In this document: piece after piece, positions 34,723-43,103 of the stretch
Position numbering within the stretch: position 1 is the first letter of the stretch
Layout of the letters: every line of letters begins with the position of its first letter
Assembly: GCF_000974485.1 (NCBI RefSeq)
Contig: NZ_BBOM01000007.1
Location: forward strand, 496,001 to 560,000
Reading direction: 5' to 3'
Source: Streptomyces sp. NBRC 109706
GTDB taxonomy: Bacteria > Actinomycetota > Actinomycetes > Streptomycetales > Streptomycetaceae
Length of the DNA stretch: 64,000 nt
Translations under genes and position numbers: made by a program
The notes under the pieces: generated by a model
Databases searched by the model: none
Told to the model about the DNA's origin: nothing
Seen by the model: the letters and a program-made list of their open reading frames with translations, nothing else

Positions 34723-35769
34723 ATGACCGCGTCCCGGGAGAACCAGGGCTCGCCGCGGCTGACGATCAGGGATGTCGCCGCGCGGGCCGGGGTTTCGCGT
34801 GCGGCGGTCTCGTTGGCCTTCAACGACAAGCCGGGCGTCTCCGCCACCACCCGCGCCCATATCCTCGCCACCGCGCGGGAGATGGGCTGGGAGCCCAACC
34901 TCTCGGCCCGGGCGCTCGGCCAACGCGGCACCGGGACCGTGGGGTTGGCGATCTGCCGGCCCGCCCGTCAACTCGGCCTCGAACCCTTCTATATGGAGTT
35001 CATCTCCGGCATGGAGGGGGTGCTCGCCGAGCGGTCCAGCGCGCTGCTGCTGCGTCTGGTGCGCGATATGAACGAGGAGTTGGACCTGCAGCGGCACTGG
35101 TGGCGTTCCGGGCAGATCGCCGGTTCGGTGCTGGTGGACTTCCACCAGGAGGATCCGAGGGTGCCGGTGCTCTCCGCCCTCGGCCTGCCGGCCGTCGCCG
35201 TCGGACACCCCTCCCTCACCGGCCCGTTCCCCGCGCTCTGGACGGACGACGGCACCGCCGTCACCGAATGCGTGCGCTATCTCGCGGCGCTCGGGCACCG
35301 CTCGCTGGCCCGGGTCGGCGGTTCGGCCGAGCTGGGGCACAGCGCCATCAGGGCCGCCGCGTTCGCCGCCACCGTCGCCGAGTTGGGCCTGGACGAGGGC
35401 CGTCAGCTGGCCACCGACTTCTCCGGCGAGGAGGGCGCGCGGGCCACCCGTTCCCTGCTGTCCGCCGCGCGCCGGCCGACCGCGATTCTCTATGACAACG
35501 ATGTGATGGCCGTCGCCGGGCTCTCCGTCGCCGCCGAGATGGGACTCGAGGTCCCGGCGGATGTCTCCCTGTTGGCCTGGGACGACTCCCAGCTGTGCCA
35601 GCTGACCCGCCCCACCCTCTCCGCCATGAGCCACGATGTGCACGCCTTCGGCGCGGAGGTGGCCCGCGCGCTCTTCGACCTGCTGGCGGGCAGGCGGATC
35701 TCCGCCCGCCGGATGCCGACGCCCGCCCTCACCCCCCGCGCCTCCACCGGACCACCGCCGCCCCCCTGA
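34723..35769 (+). CDS. LacI-family transcriptional regulator
   Basis: A 348-residue regulator. The HTH is LTIRDVAARAGVSRAAVSLAFNDKPGVSATTRAHILATAREMGWEPNLSARALGQRGTGTVGLA, with hinge helix. The sugar-binding domain follows (DNDVMAVAGLSVAAEMGLEVPADVSLLAWDDSQL). GGAGG 8 bases before the ATG. It lies between the importer operon and the GH26 gene, all on the plus strand, and is the likely local repressor. Repeated CGTTAAGCG/CGTTCAAGCG sequences at about 34683-34707, just upstream, are candidate sites. The last 15 residues are Pro-rich. Confidence 0.9.
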   Translation: MTASRENQGSPRLTIRDVAARAGVSRAAVSLAFNDKPGVSATTRAHILATAREMGWEPNLSARALGQRGTGTVGLAICRPARQLGLEPFYMEFISGMEGVLAERSSALLLRLVRDMNEELDLQRHWWRSGQIAGSVLVDFHQEDPRVPVLSALGLPAVAVGHPSLTGPFPALWTDDGTAVTECVRYLAALGHRSLARVGGSAELGHSAIRAAAFAATVAELGLDEGRQLATDFSGEEGARATRSLLSAARRPTAILYDNDVMAVAGLSVAAEMGLEVPADVSLLAWDDSQLCQLTRPTLSAMSHDVHAFGAEVARALFDLLAGRRISARRMPTPALTPRASTGPPPPP

Positions 35770-35872
35770 ACCACCGTTTCCACAAAGGGCAGTTGCCCGA
35801 CGACATCCCGCACCCGCCGCACGTCCCACCCGGCGGGCGCGGGCGAACCCCCAACCGGAAGGTCGACTTGTC

Positions 35873-36874
35873 ATGCGCATGCCTAGATTGTTGTTCGCTC
35901 TCGCCACCGTCGGCGTCACCGCCGGCGCCTTGACGCTCAACTCCGCCGCCAGCGCACCCGCGTTCCCCCCGACCCCGAAGCAGGAGGTGCTCGCCTACCT
36001 CAACGGCATCAGCGGCTCGAACATCGTCTCCGGCCAGCACAACAAGGAGCCCGCAAACCAGCCCGGCCAGTACACCCGCCAGGTCCACGACATCACCGGC
36101 CAGTGGCCGGGGCTGTGGGGCGGGGACCTGATGTTCCGCGCCGAGGACATCGCCAACCGGCAGTCCGTGATCGACCAGGCCCGCACCGAATGGCAGAACG
36201 GCTCCCTGGTCACGCTCACCTGGCACGCCTGCCCGCCGACCGGCGGGACCTCCTGCGAGTTCGAGGGCGGCGTCAAGTCCAACATCTCCGACCAGCAGTT
36301 CGCCGAGATCGTCACCGAGGGCACCGGCCTGCACGCCGAGTGGCTGCGCCGGCTGGACGCCGTGGTCCCCTACCTCCGCCAACTCCAGGACGCCGGCGTG
36401 CCGGTGCTCTTCCGCCCGTTCCACGAGATGAACGAGTCATGGAACTGGTGGGGCAACCGGCCCGGCCCCAACGGGAGTTCACGGCTCTTCCAGATCACCC
36501 ACGACTACCTCGCCGACGCCCAGGGCCTGGACAACCTGATCTGGGTGTGGAACGTCCAGGACAACCCGGCCGGCGGCTGGGACGCCTACTACCCGGGCGA
36601 CGACTATGTCGAGGTCGCCTCGCTCGACGTCTGGTACAAGGACCTGCCCAGCGACGGCGACTACCGGCAGCTCCAGTCCATCGCGGGTGACCGGCCCATC
36701 GCACTGGCCGAGATGGGCAAGGTGCCCGCGCCCTGGCTGCTGGACTCCCAGACCCGCTGGAGCTACTTCATGATCTGGTCCGAACAGCTCCGCGGCAACA
36801 ACTCCAACGCCGAGATCCAGGAAACCTACTTCCACCCCCGGGTGTTCAACCAGGGCGAGGTCCATCTCCCGTAG
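35873..36874 (+). CDS. Secreted GH26 beta-mannanase
   Basis: A 333-residue secreted glycoside hydrolase of family 26 (endo-1,4-beta-mannosidase type). The Sec signal peptide MRMPRLLFALATVGVTAGALTLNSAASA is cleaved near residue 29. Catalytic pair: acid/base Glu185 in RPFHEMNESWNWWG and nucleophile Glu280 in RPIALAEMGKVP. No carbohydrate-binding module follows. GGAAGG precedes the ATG by 10 bases. Together with the LacI regulator and importer upstream it points to use of mannan-type polymers, with a strong terminator after it. Confidence 0.9.
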   Translation: MRMPRLLFALATVGVTAGALTLNSAASAPAFPPTPKQEVLAYLNGISGSNIVSGQHNKEPANQPGQYTRQVHDITGQWPGLWGGDLMFRAEDIANRQSVIDQARTEWQNGSLVTLTWHACPPTGGTSCEFEGGVKSNISDQQFAEIVTEGTGLHAEWLRRLDAVVPYLRQLQDAGVPVLFRPFHEMNESWNWWGNRPGPNGSSRLFQITHDYLADAQGLDNLIWVWNVQDNPAGGWDAYYPGDDYVEVASLDVWYKDLPSDGDYRQLQSIAGDRPIALAEMGKVPAPWLLDSQTRWSYFMIWSEQLRGNNSNAEIQETYFHPRVFNQGEVHLP

Positions 36875-36883
36875 ACCGGTGGG

Positions 36884-36915
36884 ACGTTGGCCGCCCCGGT
36901 CGGGGCGGCCAACGT
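36884..36915. terminator. Terminator after the mannanase gene
   Basis: A perfect 15-bp stem (ACGTTGGCCGCCCCG, 36884-36898, with 36901-36915) and minimal loop, beginning 10 bp after the stop codon. Confidence 0.85.
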
Positions 36916-37091
36916 TCCTGGTGGTCCCTGACCACTTCCGCTGGTGGGCGATGGGCGACTACACCTGCGCGCCGAGGGGACGGGGAGGCCGGGGAGGGCC
37001 GGGAGCCGGCCGGTGAGTGAACCCACAGGACCGGGGCAGGGGTGCACCTGGGAGGATGTCCGCGTCGCACCGGTAAGTGAGTTGGAGAGCC

Positions 37092-37889
37092 ATGGAGTTG
37101 CAACAGCACGGAGTGCCGCACACGGCGCGGGTCTATGACTACTACCTGGGCGGCAAGAGCTACTACGAGATAGACCAGCAGGCCGGGGACTCGGTGCTCC
37201 AGGTCTGGCCGGGCGCGCGGAAGGCCGCGCAGACCAACCGCCGTTTCATGCACCGCGCGGTGCGTCACCTCGCCGAGCGCGGCGTGCGGCAGTTCCTGGA
37301 CATCGGCACCGGCATCCCGACCGAGCCGAACCTGCACCAGGTCGCGCAGGGGGTGGCCGCCGATTCCCGGGTGGTCTACGCGGACAAGGACAAGCTGGTG
37401 CTGGTCTATGCCGACGCGCTGATGCGCAGCACGCCCGAGGGGCGCACGGCGTATATCCAGGCGGATGTGGCGCGGGACCACGAGCGCATCCTCACCCAGG
37501 CGTTCGAGGTGCTGGACCGGGACCGCCCGGTGGCGCTCTCCCTGGTCGCGCTGCTGCACTTCGTGCCCGACGACCAGGGCGCGCGCGAGGTGGTCGCGGC
37601 GCTGGTGGACGCGCTGCCGTCGGGTTCGGCGCTGGTGCTCTCGCATGGCACGCACGACTTCGACGAGAACGTGATGCGGCGGGTGGAGGCGATCTACCAG
37701 CAGGGCGGAATGGCGGCCCAGTCGCGCAGCCGGGAGGAGATCCTCGGCTTCTTCGAGGGCCTTGAGCTGGTGGACCCGGGCATTGTGCCGCCGCACCAGT
37801 GGCGGCCGGGCGACGACGAAGTGCCGGACGAGGCCGAGGCGTTGAGCCGCGAGGTCTCCATGTGGGCGGCGGTCGGCATCAAGCCGTAG
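37092..37889 (+). CDS. SAM-dependent methyltransferase, DUF574 family
   Basis: A 265-residue member of the large actinobacterial DUF574 (S-adenosyl methyltransferase) family. Hallmarks: HTARVYDYYLGGKSYYEID near the N-terminus, motif I FLDIGTGIPTEPNLHQVAQ (about residues 68-87), VVYADKDKLVLVYADALM and LSLVALLHFVPDD. The ATG at 37092 follows GGAGAG. Substrates of this family are unknown. It stands alone, with terminators on both sides. Confidence 0.9.
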   Translation: MELQQHGVPHTARVYDYYLGGKSYYEIDQQAGDSVLQVWPGARKAAQTNRRFMHRAVRHLAERGVRQFLDIGTGIPTEPNLHQVAQGVAADSRVVYADKDKLVLVYADALMRSTPEGRTAYIQADVARDHERILTQAFEVLDRDRPVALSLVALLHFVPDDQGAREVVAALVDALPSGSALVLSHGTHDFDENVMRRVEAIYQQGGMAAQSRSREEILGFFEGLELVDPGIVPPHQWRPGDDEVPDEAEALSREVSMWAAVGIKP

Positions 37890-37891
37890 GG

Positions 37892-37939
37892 CCGAGGCGG
37901 CGCCCCGGCCCTCCTGGGACGCCGGCCGGGGCGCCTCGG
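37892..37939. terminator. Bidirectional terminator
   Basis: CCGAGGCG...CCCCGGCC pairs with GGCCGGGGCGCCTCGG (37924-37939) apart from a 3-base bulge. It lies between the methyltransferase gene and the convergent ABC transporter gene. Confidence 0.65.
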
Positions 37940-40360
37940 TCACCCGGTCACGGCGCGCCGCGACCACGCCCGCCAGAGCCGCGCGTAGGCGCCTCCGGCG
38001 GCGAGCAGCGCGTCGTGCGGTCCTGACTCCACGACGCGCCCCTCGGCCATGACGACGACCCGGTCGGCGCCCACCGCCTGCGTCAACCGGTGGGCGATCA
38101 CCAGGGCGCTGCTGCCCCCGATGGCCTCGGCGGTGGCCCGGTCCAGCGCGCGGGCGGCCCTGGCGCCGGTCTCGGCGGTCGCCTCGTCCAGCACCACCAC
38201 CCGGGGCCTGGCCAACACCACCCGGGCCAGCGCCAGTTGCTGGGCCTGCTCGTTGGTGAGCGGCAACGCCTCCGGGCCGACCCGGGTGTCGGCGCCGTCC
38301 TCCAGCGCGAAGACCCATTCGGCGCCGACCGCCCGGAGCGCGGCGGCCAACGCGTCGGGGGCGGCGTCCGGCGCGGCCAGCCGCAGATTGTCGGCGACGG
38401 TGCCGCTGAAGACCCGCACCTCCTGGGTGACCAGCAGCACGCCGGCCTCGGCTGCGGCCCCCGGCACCACCGGATCGCCGTCCAGCAACACCCGTCCTGA
38501 GCCGGGCGCGTGGATGCCGGCGACCAGCCCCGCCAGACTGGACTTGCCCGACCCCGAGGCGCCGACCACGGCGACCCGTTCGCCCGGCTCGACGGTCAAC
38601 GAGACGCCGCGCACGGCGGGCCGGTCCGGCTGGTAGGAGAAGGTGACGTCCTCGATGCTCAACCGGGCCGGAACGCCCGCCCGTCGCGCCTCCCGCTGCC
38701 GCCGGGTGGCGCGCGGCACCGCCGTCGTCTCCCGGATGCCGACCACGCCGAACAGCCGGCTGAGTCCGGCCATCGCCCGTTGCAGCGCGTCGAGTTCGGC
38801 GAGCACGATGCCGATCGGGTCGAAGAGCCGGAAGTACAACAGCGCGGCGGTGGTCGCGGCGCTGATGGAGACGCTGTCCGACGACGTCAGCCAGGCGCCG
38901 ACCGCCAACACCGACGCCAGACCGACGAACTCGGCGCCGTTCAGCCCGTTGTAGAAGCCGGCCCTGAGCCGGGTGGCCTCAAGACCGGGGACGATCGCGG
39001 CCTCGGAAGCGGCGGCCACCCGCCGCGAGTGGCGCGCGGAACGGCCGGTGCCGACGATGGTGTCCTCGCTGCTGAACACCTCGACCAGCTCACCCGTGCG
39101 CTGCCCCTCGGCGACCCGCAGCCGCCGGTAGACCGGCCCCGACCTGGCCAGGAACCAGCGGGTGACCCACACCTGGATGGGCACGGCGACCAGCGCGCCC
39201 AGCGCGAACCTCGGGTCCAGCACGGCCAGCCCGGCCGCCGTGGCCACGATGGTGAACGCGGACGCCGTCAACGCGGGCAGCACGCCACCGACGGCCTCGC
39301 CGACCGCCTCCACATCGCCGGAGACCCTGCTCACCACATCGCCGACACCGGCCTTCTCCAACCGCGCCTGCGGCAGGCCGAGAGCGGTCCCGAACGCCTC
39401 CTCGCGCAGATCGGCCAGCGCGGACTGGAAGAGCCGGGCCAGCACGGCATGCGCGAACCGCCCGACCAAGGCGGCCACCACCCCCGCCACAACGATGCCG
39501 ACGGCGGCGCCGACGACGAACGAGGTGGACTTCCCCTCACTGACGGCGGCGACGATCTGCCCCAACAACGCGGGCGCGGCCAGGCCACAGACGGATGCCA
39601 CGACAAACAGCAGCGCGACCCCCGCGAGAGCGTACGGGCGCCGCGCCAACCGCCGCCAAGCCTCCCTCCGAGCCTCCCGCGGCCCCATGATCGGCAACAA
39701 CTCCCCGTCCGCATCCCCGCCTCCGGCGGGGGCGGAGGAACCAACGCCGGCGGCGTCGGCGCCGCTGCCCGGCGCGGGGGCGGCGGTGCCGCCTCCGGCG
39801 GGGGCAGCGGTCGGGGAACCAACGACGGGGGCGTGGGCGCCCTCGTCCGACGCGGGGACAGGGTTGCCGCCGCTGGCGGGGGCGTCGGCGCCCTCGACCG
39901 GCGCGGGAGCGGGAGTGACACCTCCGGCGGAGGCAGCAGTCGGGGATCCAACGCTGGCGACATCGGCGCCCTCGCCCCGCGTGAGGGCCGGGGTGGCGGC
40001 GGTGGCGCTGTCGGCCGGTCTGGCGTCTGCGGCAGCAGAGCCAGTGGCGCCTTCGTCCGACGCGGGGGCGGGGGCCGCGTCGTCCTTGGCGCTGCCAGGG
40101 GTGCCGGTGCCGGGCGCGTCCTCGGGGCGCGCGACGGTTCCAGAGGGCAACACGACACCGGCCTCGTCCGAACCGTCGGAGACATCACCCGCACCGGGGA
40201 CCGGCCCCGCGCCGCCGGCGCCGGCCGAACCCCCCGGGCCGGCGGAGCCGTTCACACCGTTCGCCGCCCCCTGCCCACCGCCGCCTGCGGCGGTGGGCAC
40301 GGCGGCGGGGCCGTTCGTGGCCGAACCGGCGGAGCCAGTCGCGGAGCCGTCAAGGTTCAT
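37940..40360 (-). CDS. Half-ABC transporter with intact Walker motifs but degenerate signature
   Basis: An 806-residue exporter-fold half transporter. Residues 1-220 are an Ala/Gly/Pro-rich low-complexity region, followed by six membrane helices and a nucleotide-binding domain. Walker A GASGSGKSS (about 600-608), Walker B RVVVLDE with catalytic Glu (about 726) and H-loop ALVIAHR (His about 757) are intact. The signature, normally LSGGQ, reads LTNEQ (about 701-705). The partner gene has the opposite defects, so the heterodimer would have one working ATP site. Its ATG overlaps the partner's stop. Context (iron box, siderophore-interacting protein) suggests iron-siderophore transport, as for the exporter-fold importers IrtAB and YbtPQ. 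Confidence 0.88.
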   Translation of the reverse strand: MNLDGSATGSAGSATNGPAAVPTAAGGGGQGAANGVNGSAGPGGSAGAGGAGPVPGAGDVSDGSDEAGVVLPSGTVARPEDAPGTGTPGSAKDDAAPAPASDEGATGSAAADARPADSATAATPALTRGEGADVASVGSPTAASAGGVTPAPAPVEGADAPASGGNPVPASDEGAHAPVVGSPTAAPAGGGTAAPAPGSGADAAGVGSSAPAGGGDADGELLPIMGPREARREAWRRLARRPYALAGVALLFVVASVCGLAAPALLGQIVAAVSEGKSTSFVVGAAVGIVVAGVVAALVGRFAHAVLARLFQSALADLREEAFGTALGLPQARLEKAGVGDVVSRVSGDVEAVGEAVGGVLPALTASAFTIVATAAGLAVLDPRFALGALVAVPIQVWVTRWFLARSGPVYRRLRVAEGQRTGELVEVFSSEDTIVGTGRSARHSRRVAAASEAAIVPGLEATRLRAGFYNGLNGAEFVGLASVLAVGAWLTSSDSVSISAATTAALLYFRLFDPIGIVLAELDALQRAMAGLSRLFGVVGIRETTAVPRATRRQREARRAGVPARLSIEDVTFSYQPDRPAVRGVSLTVEPGERVAVVGASGSGKSSLAGLVAGIHAPGSGRVLLDGDPVVPGAAAEAGVLLVTQEVRVFSGTVADNLRLAAPDAAPDALAAALRAVGAEWVFALEDGADTRVGPEALPLTNEQAQQLALARVVLARPRVVVLDEATAETGARAARALDRATAEAIGGSSALVIAHRLTQAVGADRVVVMAEGRVVESGPHDALLAAGGAYARLWRAWSRRAVTG

Positions 40361-42060
40361 GCTCCGACCAACTCTCGGTAGGTGGCGGACTGTTGGAAGA
40401 GGTCGGCGTGTTCGGCCATGGTCCAGCCGCCGTCGAGTCGGGCGGCGACGGTGTCGCAGGTGGCGAGCAGGGCGGGGCTGGTGGTGACCAGCACGACGGC
40501 CCGGTCGTCGATCCCCTTCAGGCCGTGGGCGATATGGGACTCGGTGACGGCGTCCAGCGCGGTGGTCGGGTCCTGGAGGACCAGCAGGGGCGGCGAGGCG
40601 TGCAGGGCTCGCGCCAGCAGAATGCGTTGTCGCTGGCCGCCGGAGAGCGTTCCGCCGCCGGCGGCTATCCGTTCGGCATAGCCGTCGGGCAGCAACCGTG
40701 CCACCTCGTCGAGCGCCGCGATCCGCAGCGCCTCGTCGTCCAGTGGCGCGTCCAGCACGACGTTGTCGCTCAGCGTGTCGGTGAGCACCCGGGTGGTGCC
40801 GCCCTGTACATGGAGGCTGGCGCGGGACTGGTCGGGGGTGAGGGTGGCGAGGTCCCGGCCCTCGACGGTGATCCGTCCCGGTTCGACGGGGACGCGTCGT
40901 GCCAGGGCCTCGACCAGGGCGACGGCCTCGGCCTGGTCGTCGAAGACCAGGCCGAGGCGCTGCCCGGGCCGGGCCGTGATCGCGGGCCAACGGCCATCCG
41001 GGTGCGGGGAGATGACGAGAGTGCCGACGGTCGGCTCCGTTTCGGGCGCCGGGGCCGCGGACGGCCGGACGGCCGGTGCGGTGGCAAGGAGGTCGGCCAC
41101 CCGCCGCGCGGAGGCGCGTTGTTGGGCCAGGTCGAGGCCGAAGACGCCGAGCCGCGCCATGGGTTCCTGGATGAACTGGGCGAGTCCGACGACGGCGACG
41201 AGTTGGCCGACGCTGATCTCGCCGTCCAGCGCGCGCAGTCCGGAGATCAGCGCGATCACCGAGGTGAGCAGCGCGGAGAAGACCACGCTCACCCCGAAGA
41301 AGCTGGCCTTGGAGCGGATCGCGCGCACCGCCGCGTCCAGCGAGCGGCGGCTGGCCGTCCGGTAGCGGGCGGCGGCCTCGTCCTCCGCGCCGATGCCCTT
41401 GATGACGCGGACGCCGGAGACGAACTCCGTGGCGAGCCCGTACGCGGTGGCCGACGCGGCCTGTTCGGCGCCGCTGCGGCGCTCCAGGGGGCGCGAGATC
41501 AGCTGCATCAGGCCCAGGGAGACGGGGGTGGCGACCAGCACGATCAGGCCCAGCGCGGGCGAGATATGGAGCAGGGCCACGGTGGAGACCGTCAGGGCGA
41601 CCAGGACCGACACCAACTCGCTGACGGACCAGGCCAGTCGGGCCACCCGGCCGGTGTCCGAGGTGGCGATGGCGGTCGTGGTGCCGGGGGCGCGGCGGAC
41701 GGCGGAGCCATGCGGGTCGAGCACCCGGTCCACGACCCGCTGCCGCACGGCGTGCGCCCCGTAGAGGCTGTTTCTGGTGAGACAGGTGAAGCCGAGGCGC
41801 CAGGAGAGGGTGAGGCCGGCGAAGAGCAGGGCGAGCAGCAGGAGATCGCGGAGGAAGGCGCCGGTGTCGCCGGCGACGATGCCGGATTCGATGGCCCAGC
41901 CGATGGCGACCGGCACCAGGGCCTCGCCGACCTGGTGGCCGCTGAGCCCGAGCGTCCCGCCGAGGACGAGGAGCAGACGTCGATCGCGGACCACCGCCAG
42001 CCGGAAGACCTCGCCGAAGGTCGTGGGGGATGGCGGCAACGATGGCAGCGCTTCAGACAT
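40357..42060 (-). CDS. Half-ABC transporter with intact signature but dead Walker A/B
   Basis: A 567-residue exporter-fold half transporter: six membrane helices in residues 30-310, then a nucleotide-binding domain. The Walker A position reads PGQRLGLVFDDQ with no GKS. Walker B reads LLVLQDPTT, giving Q-D where D-E is normal, and the H-loop has TTSPA in place of a His motif. The signature LSGGQRQR (about 472-479) is perfect. It thus complements the downstream half transporter exactly. The ATG at 42060 lies 6 bp from a -10 box, so its message is probably leaderless, and an iron box overlaps the promoter. Translation of the downstream half is coupled by ATGA. Confidence 0.9.
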   Translation of the reverse strand: MSEALPSLPPSPTTFGEVFRLAVVRDRRLLLVLGGTLGLSGHQVGEALVPVAIGWAIESGIVAGDTGAFLRDLLLLALLFAGLTLSWRLGFTCLTRNSLYGAHAVRQRVVDRVLDPHGSAVRRAPGTTTAIATSDTGRVARLAWSVSELVSVLVALTVSTVALLHISPALGLIVLVATPVSLGLMQLISRPLERRSGAEQAASATAYGLATEFVSGVRVIKGIGAEDEAAARYRTASRRSLDAAVRAIRSKASFFGVSVVFSALLTSVIALISGLRALDGEISVGQLVAVVGLAQFIQEPMARLGVFGLDLAQQRASARRVADLLATAPAVRPSAAPAPETEPTVGTLVISPHPDGRWPAITARPGQRLGLVFDDQAEAVALVEALARRVPVEPGRITVEGRDLATLTPDQSRASLHVQGGTTRVLTDTLSDNVVLDAPLDDEALRIAALDEVARLLPDGYAERIAAGGGTLSGGQRQRILLARALHASPPLLVLQDPTTALDAVTESHIAHGLKGIDDRAVVLVTTSPALLATCDTVAARLDGGWTMAEHADLFQQSATYRELVGA

Positions 42061-42095
42061 TGGACTAAGGTAAGCCTTCCCTTAGTCTCACTCAA
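42060..42095. promoter_or_regulatory. Divergent promoters sharing a DmdR/IdeR-type iron box
   Basis: The 19-bp near-palindrome TAAGGTAAGCCTTCCCTTA (42066-42084) fits the actinobacterial iron box. It fills the 17-bp spacer of a plus-strand promoter (TTGGAC 42060-42065, TAGTCT 42083-42088). It also overlaps the -10 of a minus-strand promoter (TTGAGT 42095-42090, 17 bp, TACCTT 42072-42067). Iron-loaded repressor would block both. Confidence 0.8.
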
Positions 42096-42175
42096 TGGAG
42101 CCACCTGCCTCGGAAGCAACCGCCGTTTGTCGGGAACGACGCCAACCACCCCCATGAGAAGGAGTTGCTGGGCTG

Positions 42176-43063
42176 ATGCCTCTCACCATTCACCGCGCCG
42201 AGGTCACCGCCGCGCGCCGCCTGACTCCCGGCATGGTCCGGGTCACCCTGGGCGGCCCCGACCTGGCCACATACCCGACCACCGGCGTGGGCGACGAGTA
42301 CGTCCGCCTGTTCTTCCCCGCCGACGGTGAACACGAGCCGGAGCTGCCGACGCCGACCGAGCGGGGCGGCTGGAGCTGGGACGAGGACCAACAGCCGGCG
42401 ACCATGCGGACGTACACCATCCGCGCCGTGAACGCCGAGGCCGGCACCGTGGACATCGACTTCGTGGTGCACGACGGCGGGGTCGCCGCCAGCTGGGCGC
42501 TGGGCGCCGCCGAGGGCGATGTCGTCGGCCTCACCTCCCCCACCGGCCTCTACGAGGCGCCGGCCGAGGCCCGTTGGCAGATCCTGGTCGCCGACGCGGC
42601 CGGGCTGCCGGCCGCCGCGCGGATCGCCGAGACCACCCGCCCGGACCTGCCCACCCGCCTCATCCTTGAGGTGATCGACCCCACTCACCGACAGGACATC
42701 AGCAGCCGGGCCGAGCTCACCGTCGAATGGGTCTACGGCGGCAACGGGCACGCCCCCTCCCGCCTCGACCGGATCGTGTCCGATCTCGAACTCTCCGACG
42801 AGCCCGGCTATCTGTGGTTCGCCGGCGAGACCGGCGTGATGCGGAACGTGCGCAAGAACCTCCGCCGCGAGCGGAAGCTGCCCAACGGCACGTACACCAC
42901 CGTCGGTTACTGGACGCACCGGGCCGAGGAGCTGCGCCAGCGCTGGGAGGGGCTGGACGAGGAGACCCGCACCCGGCTCTACGCGATGTGGGAGGACAAG
43001 AGCCGGGACATCGAGGAGATCACCGACGACTACCACGCGCAGCTGGAGCGGCTCGGCCTGTGA
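42176..43063 (+). CDS. Siderophore-interacting FAD/NAD(P)H oxidoreductase
   Basis: A 295-residue siderophore-interacting protein (SIP/ViuB family), flavoproteins that reduce ferric siderophores to release iron. The FAD domain carries the RxYT motif as TMRTYTIRAVN (about residue 80). The C-terminal NAD(P)H domain has GYLWFAGETGVMRNVRKNLRRERKLPNGTYTTVGYW. AAGGAG precedes the ATG by 11 bases. Divergent from two half-ABC genes and sharing an iron-regulated promoter region with them. In mycobacterial IrtA a SIP domain is fused to such a transporter; here it is separate. Confidence 0.92.
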   Translation: MPLTIHRAEVTAARRLTPGMVRVTLGGPDLATYPTTGVGDEYVRLFFPADGEHEPELPTPTERGGWSWDEDQQPATMRTYTIRAVNAEAGTVDIDFVVHDGGVAASWALGAAEGDVVGLTSPTGLYEAPAEARWQILVADAAGLPAAARIAETTRPDLPTRLILEVIDPTHRQDISSRAELTVEWVYGGNGHAPSRLDRIVSDLELSDEPGYLWFAGETGVMRNVRKNLRRERKLPNGTYTTVGYWTHRAEELRQRWEGLDEETRTRLYAMWEDKSRDIEEITDDYHAQLERLGL

Positions 43064-43073
43064 CCCGGCCCGT

Positions 43074-43097
43074 CCCGGGCGGCGCGCGCCGCCCGGG
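43074..43097. terminator. Bidirectional terminator, 24-bp perfect palindrome
   Basis: CCCGGGCGGCGC and its complement (43074-43097), between the convergent siderophore-interacting gene and lipoprotein gene. Confidence 0.75.
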
Positions 43098-43103
43098 CGG
43101 CCC

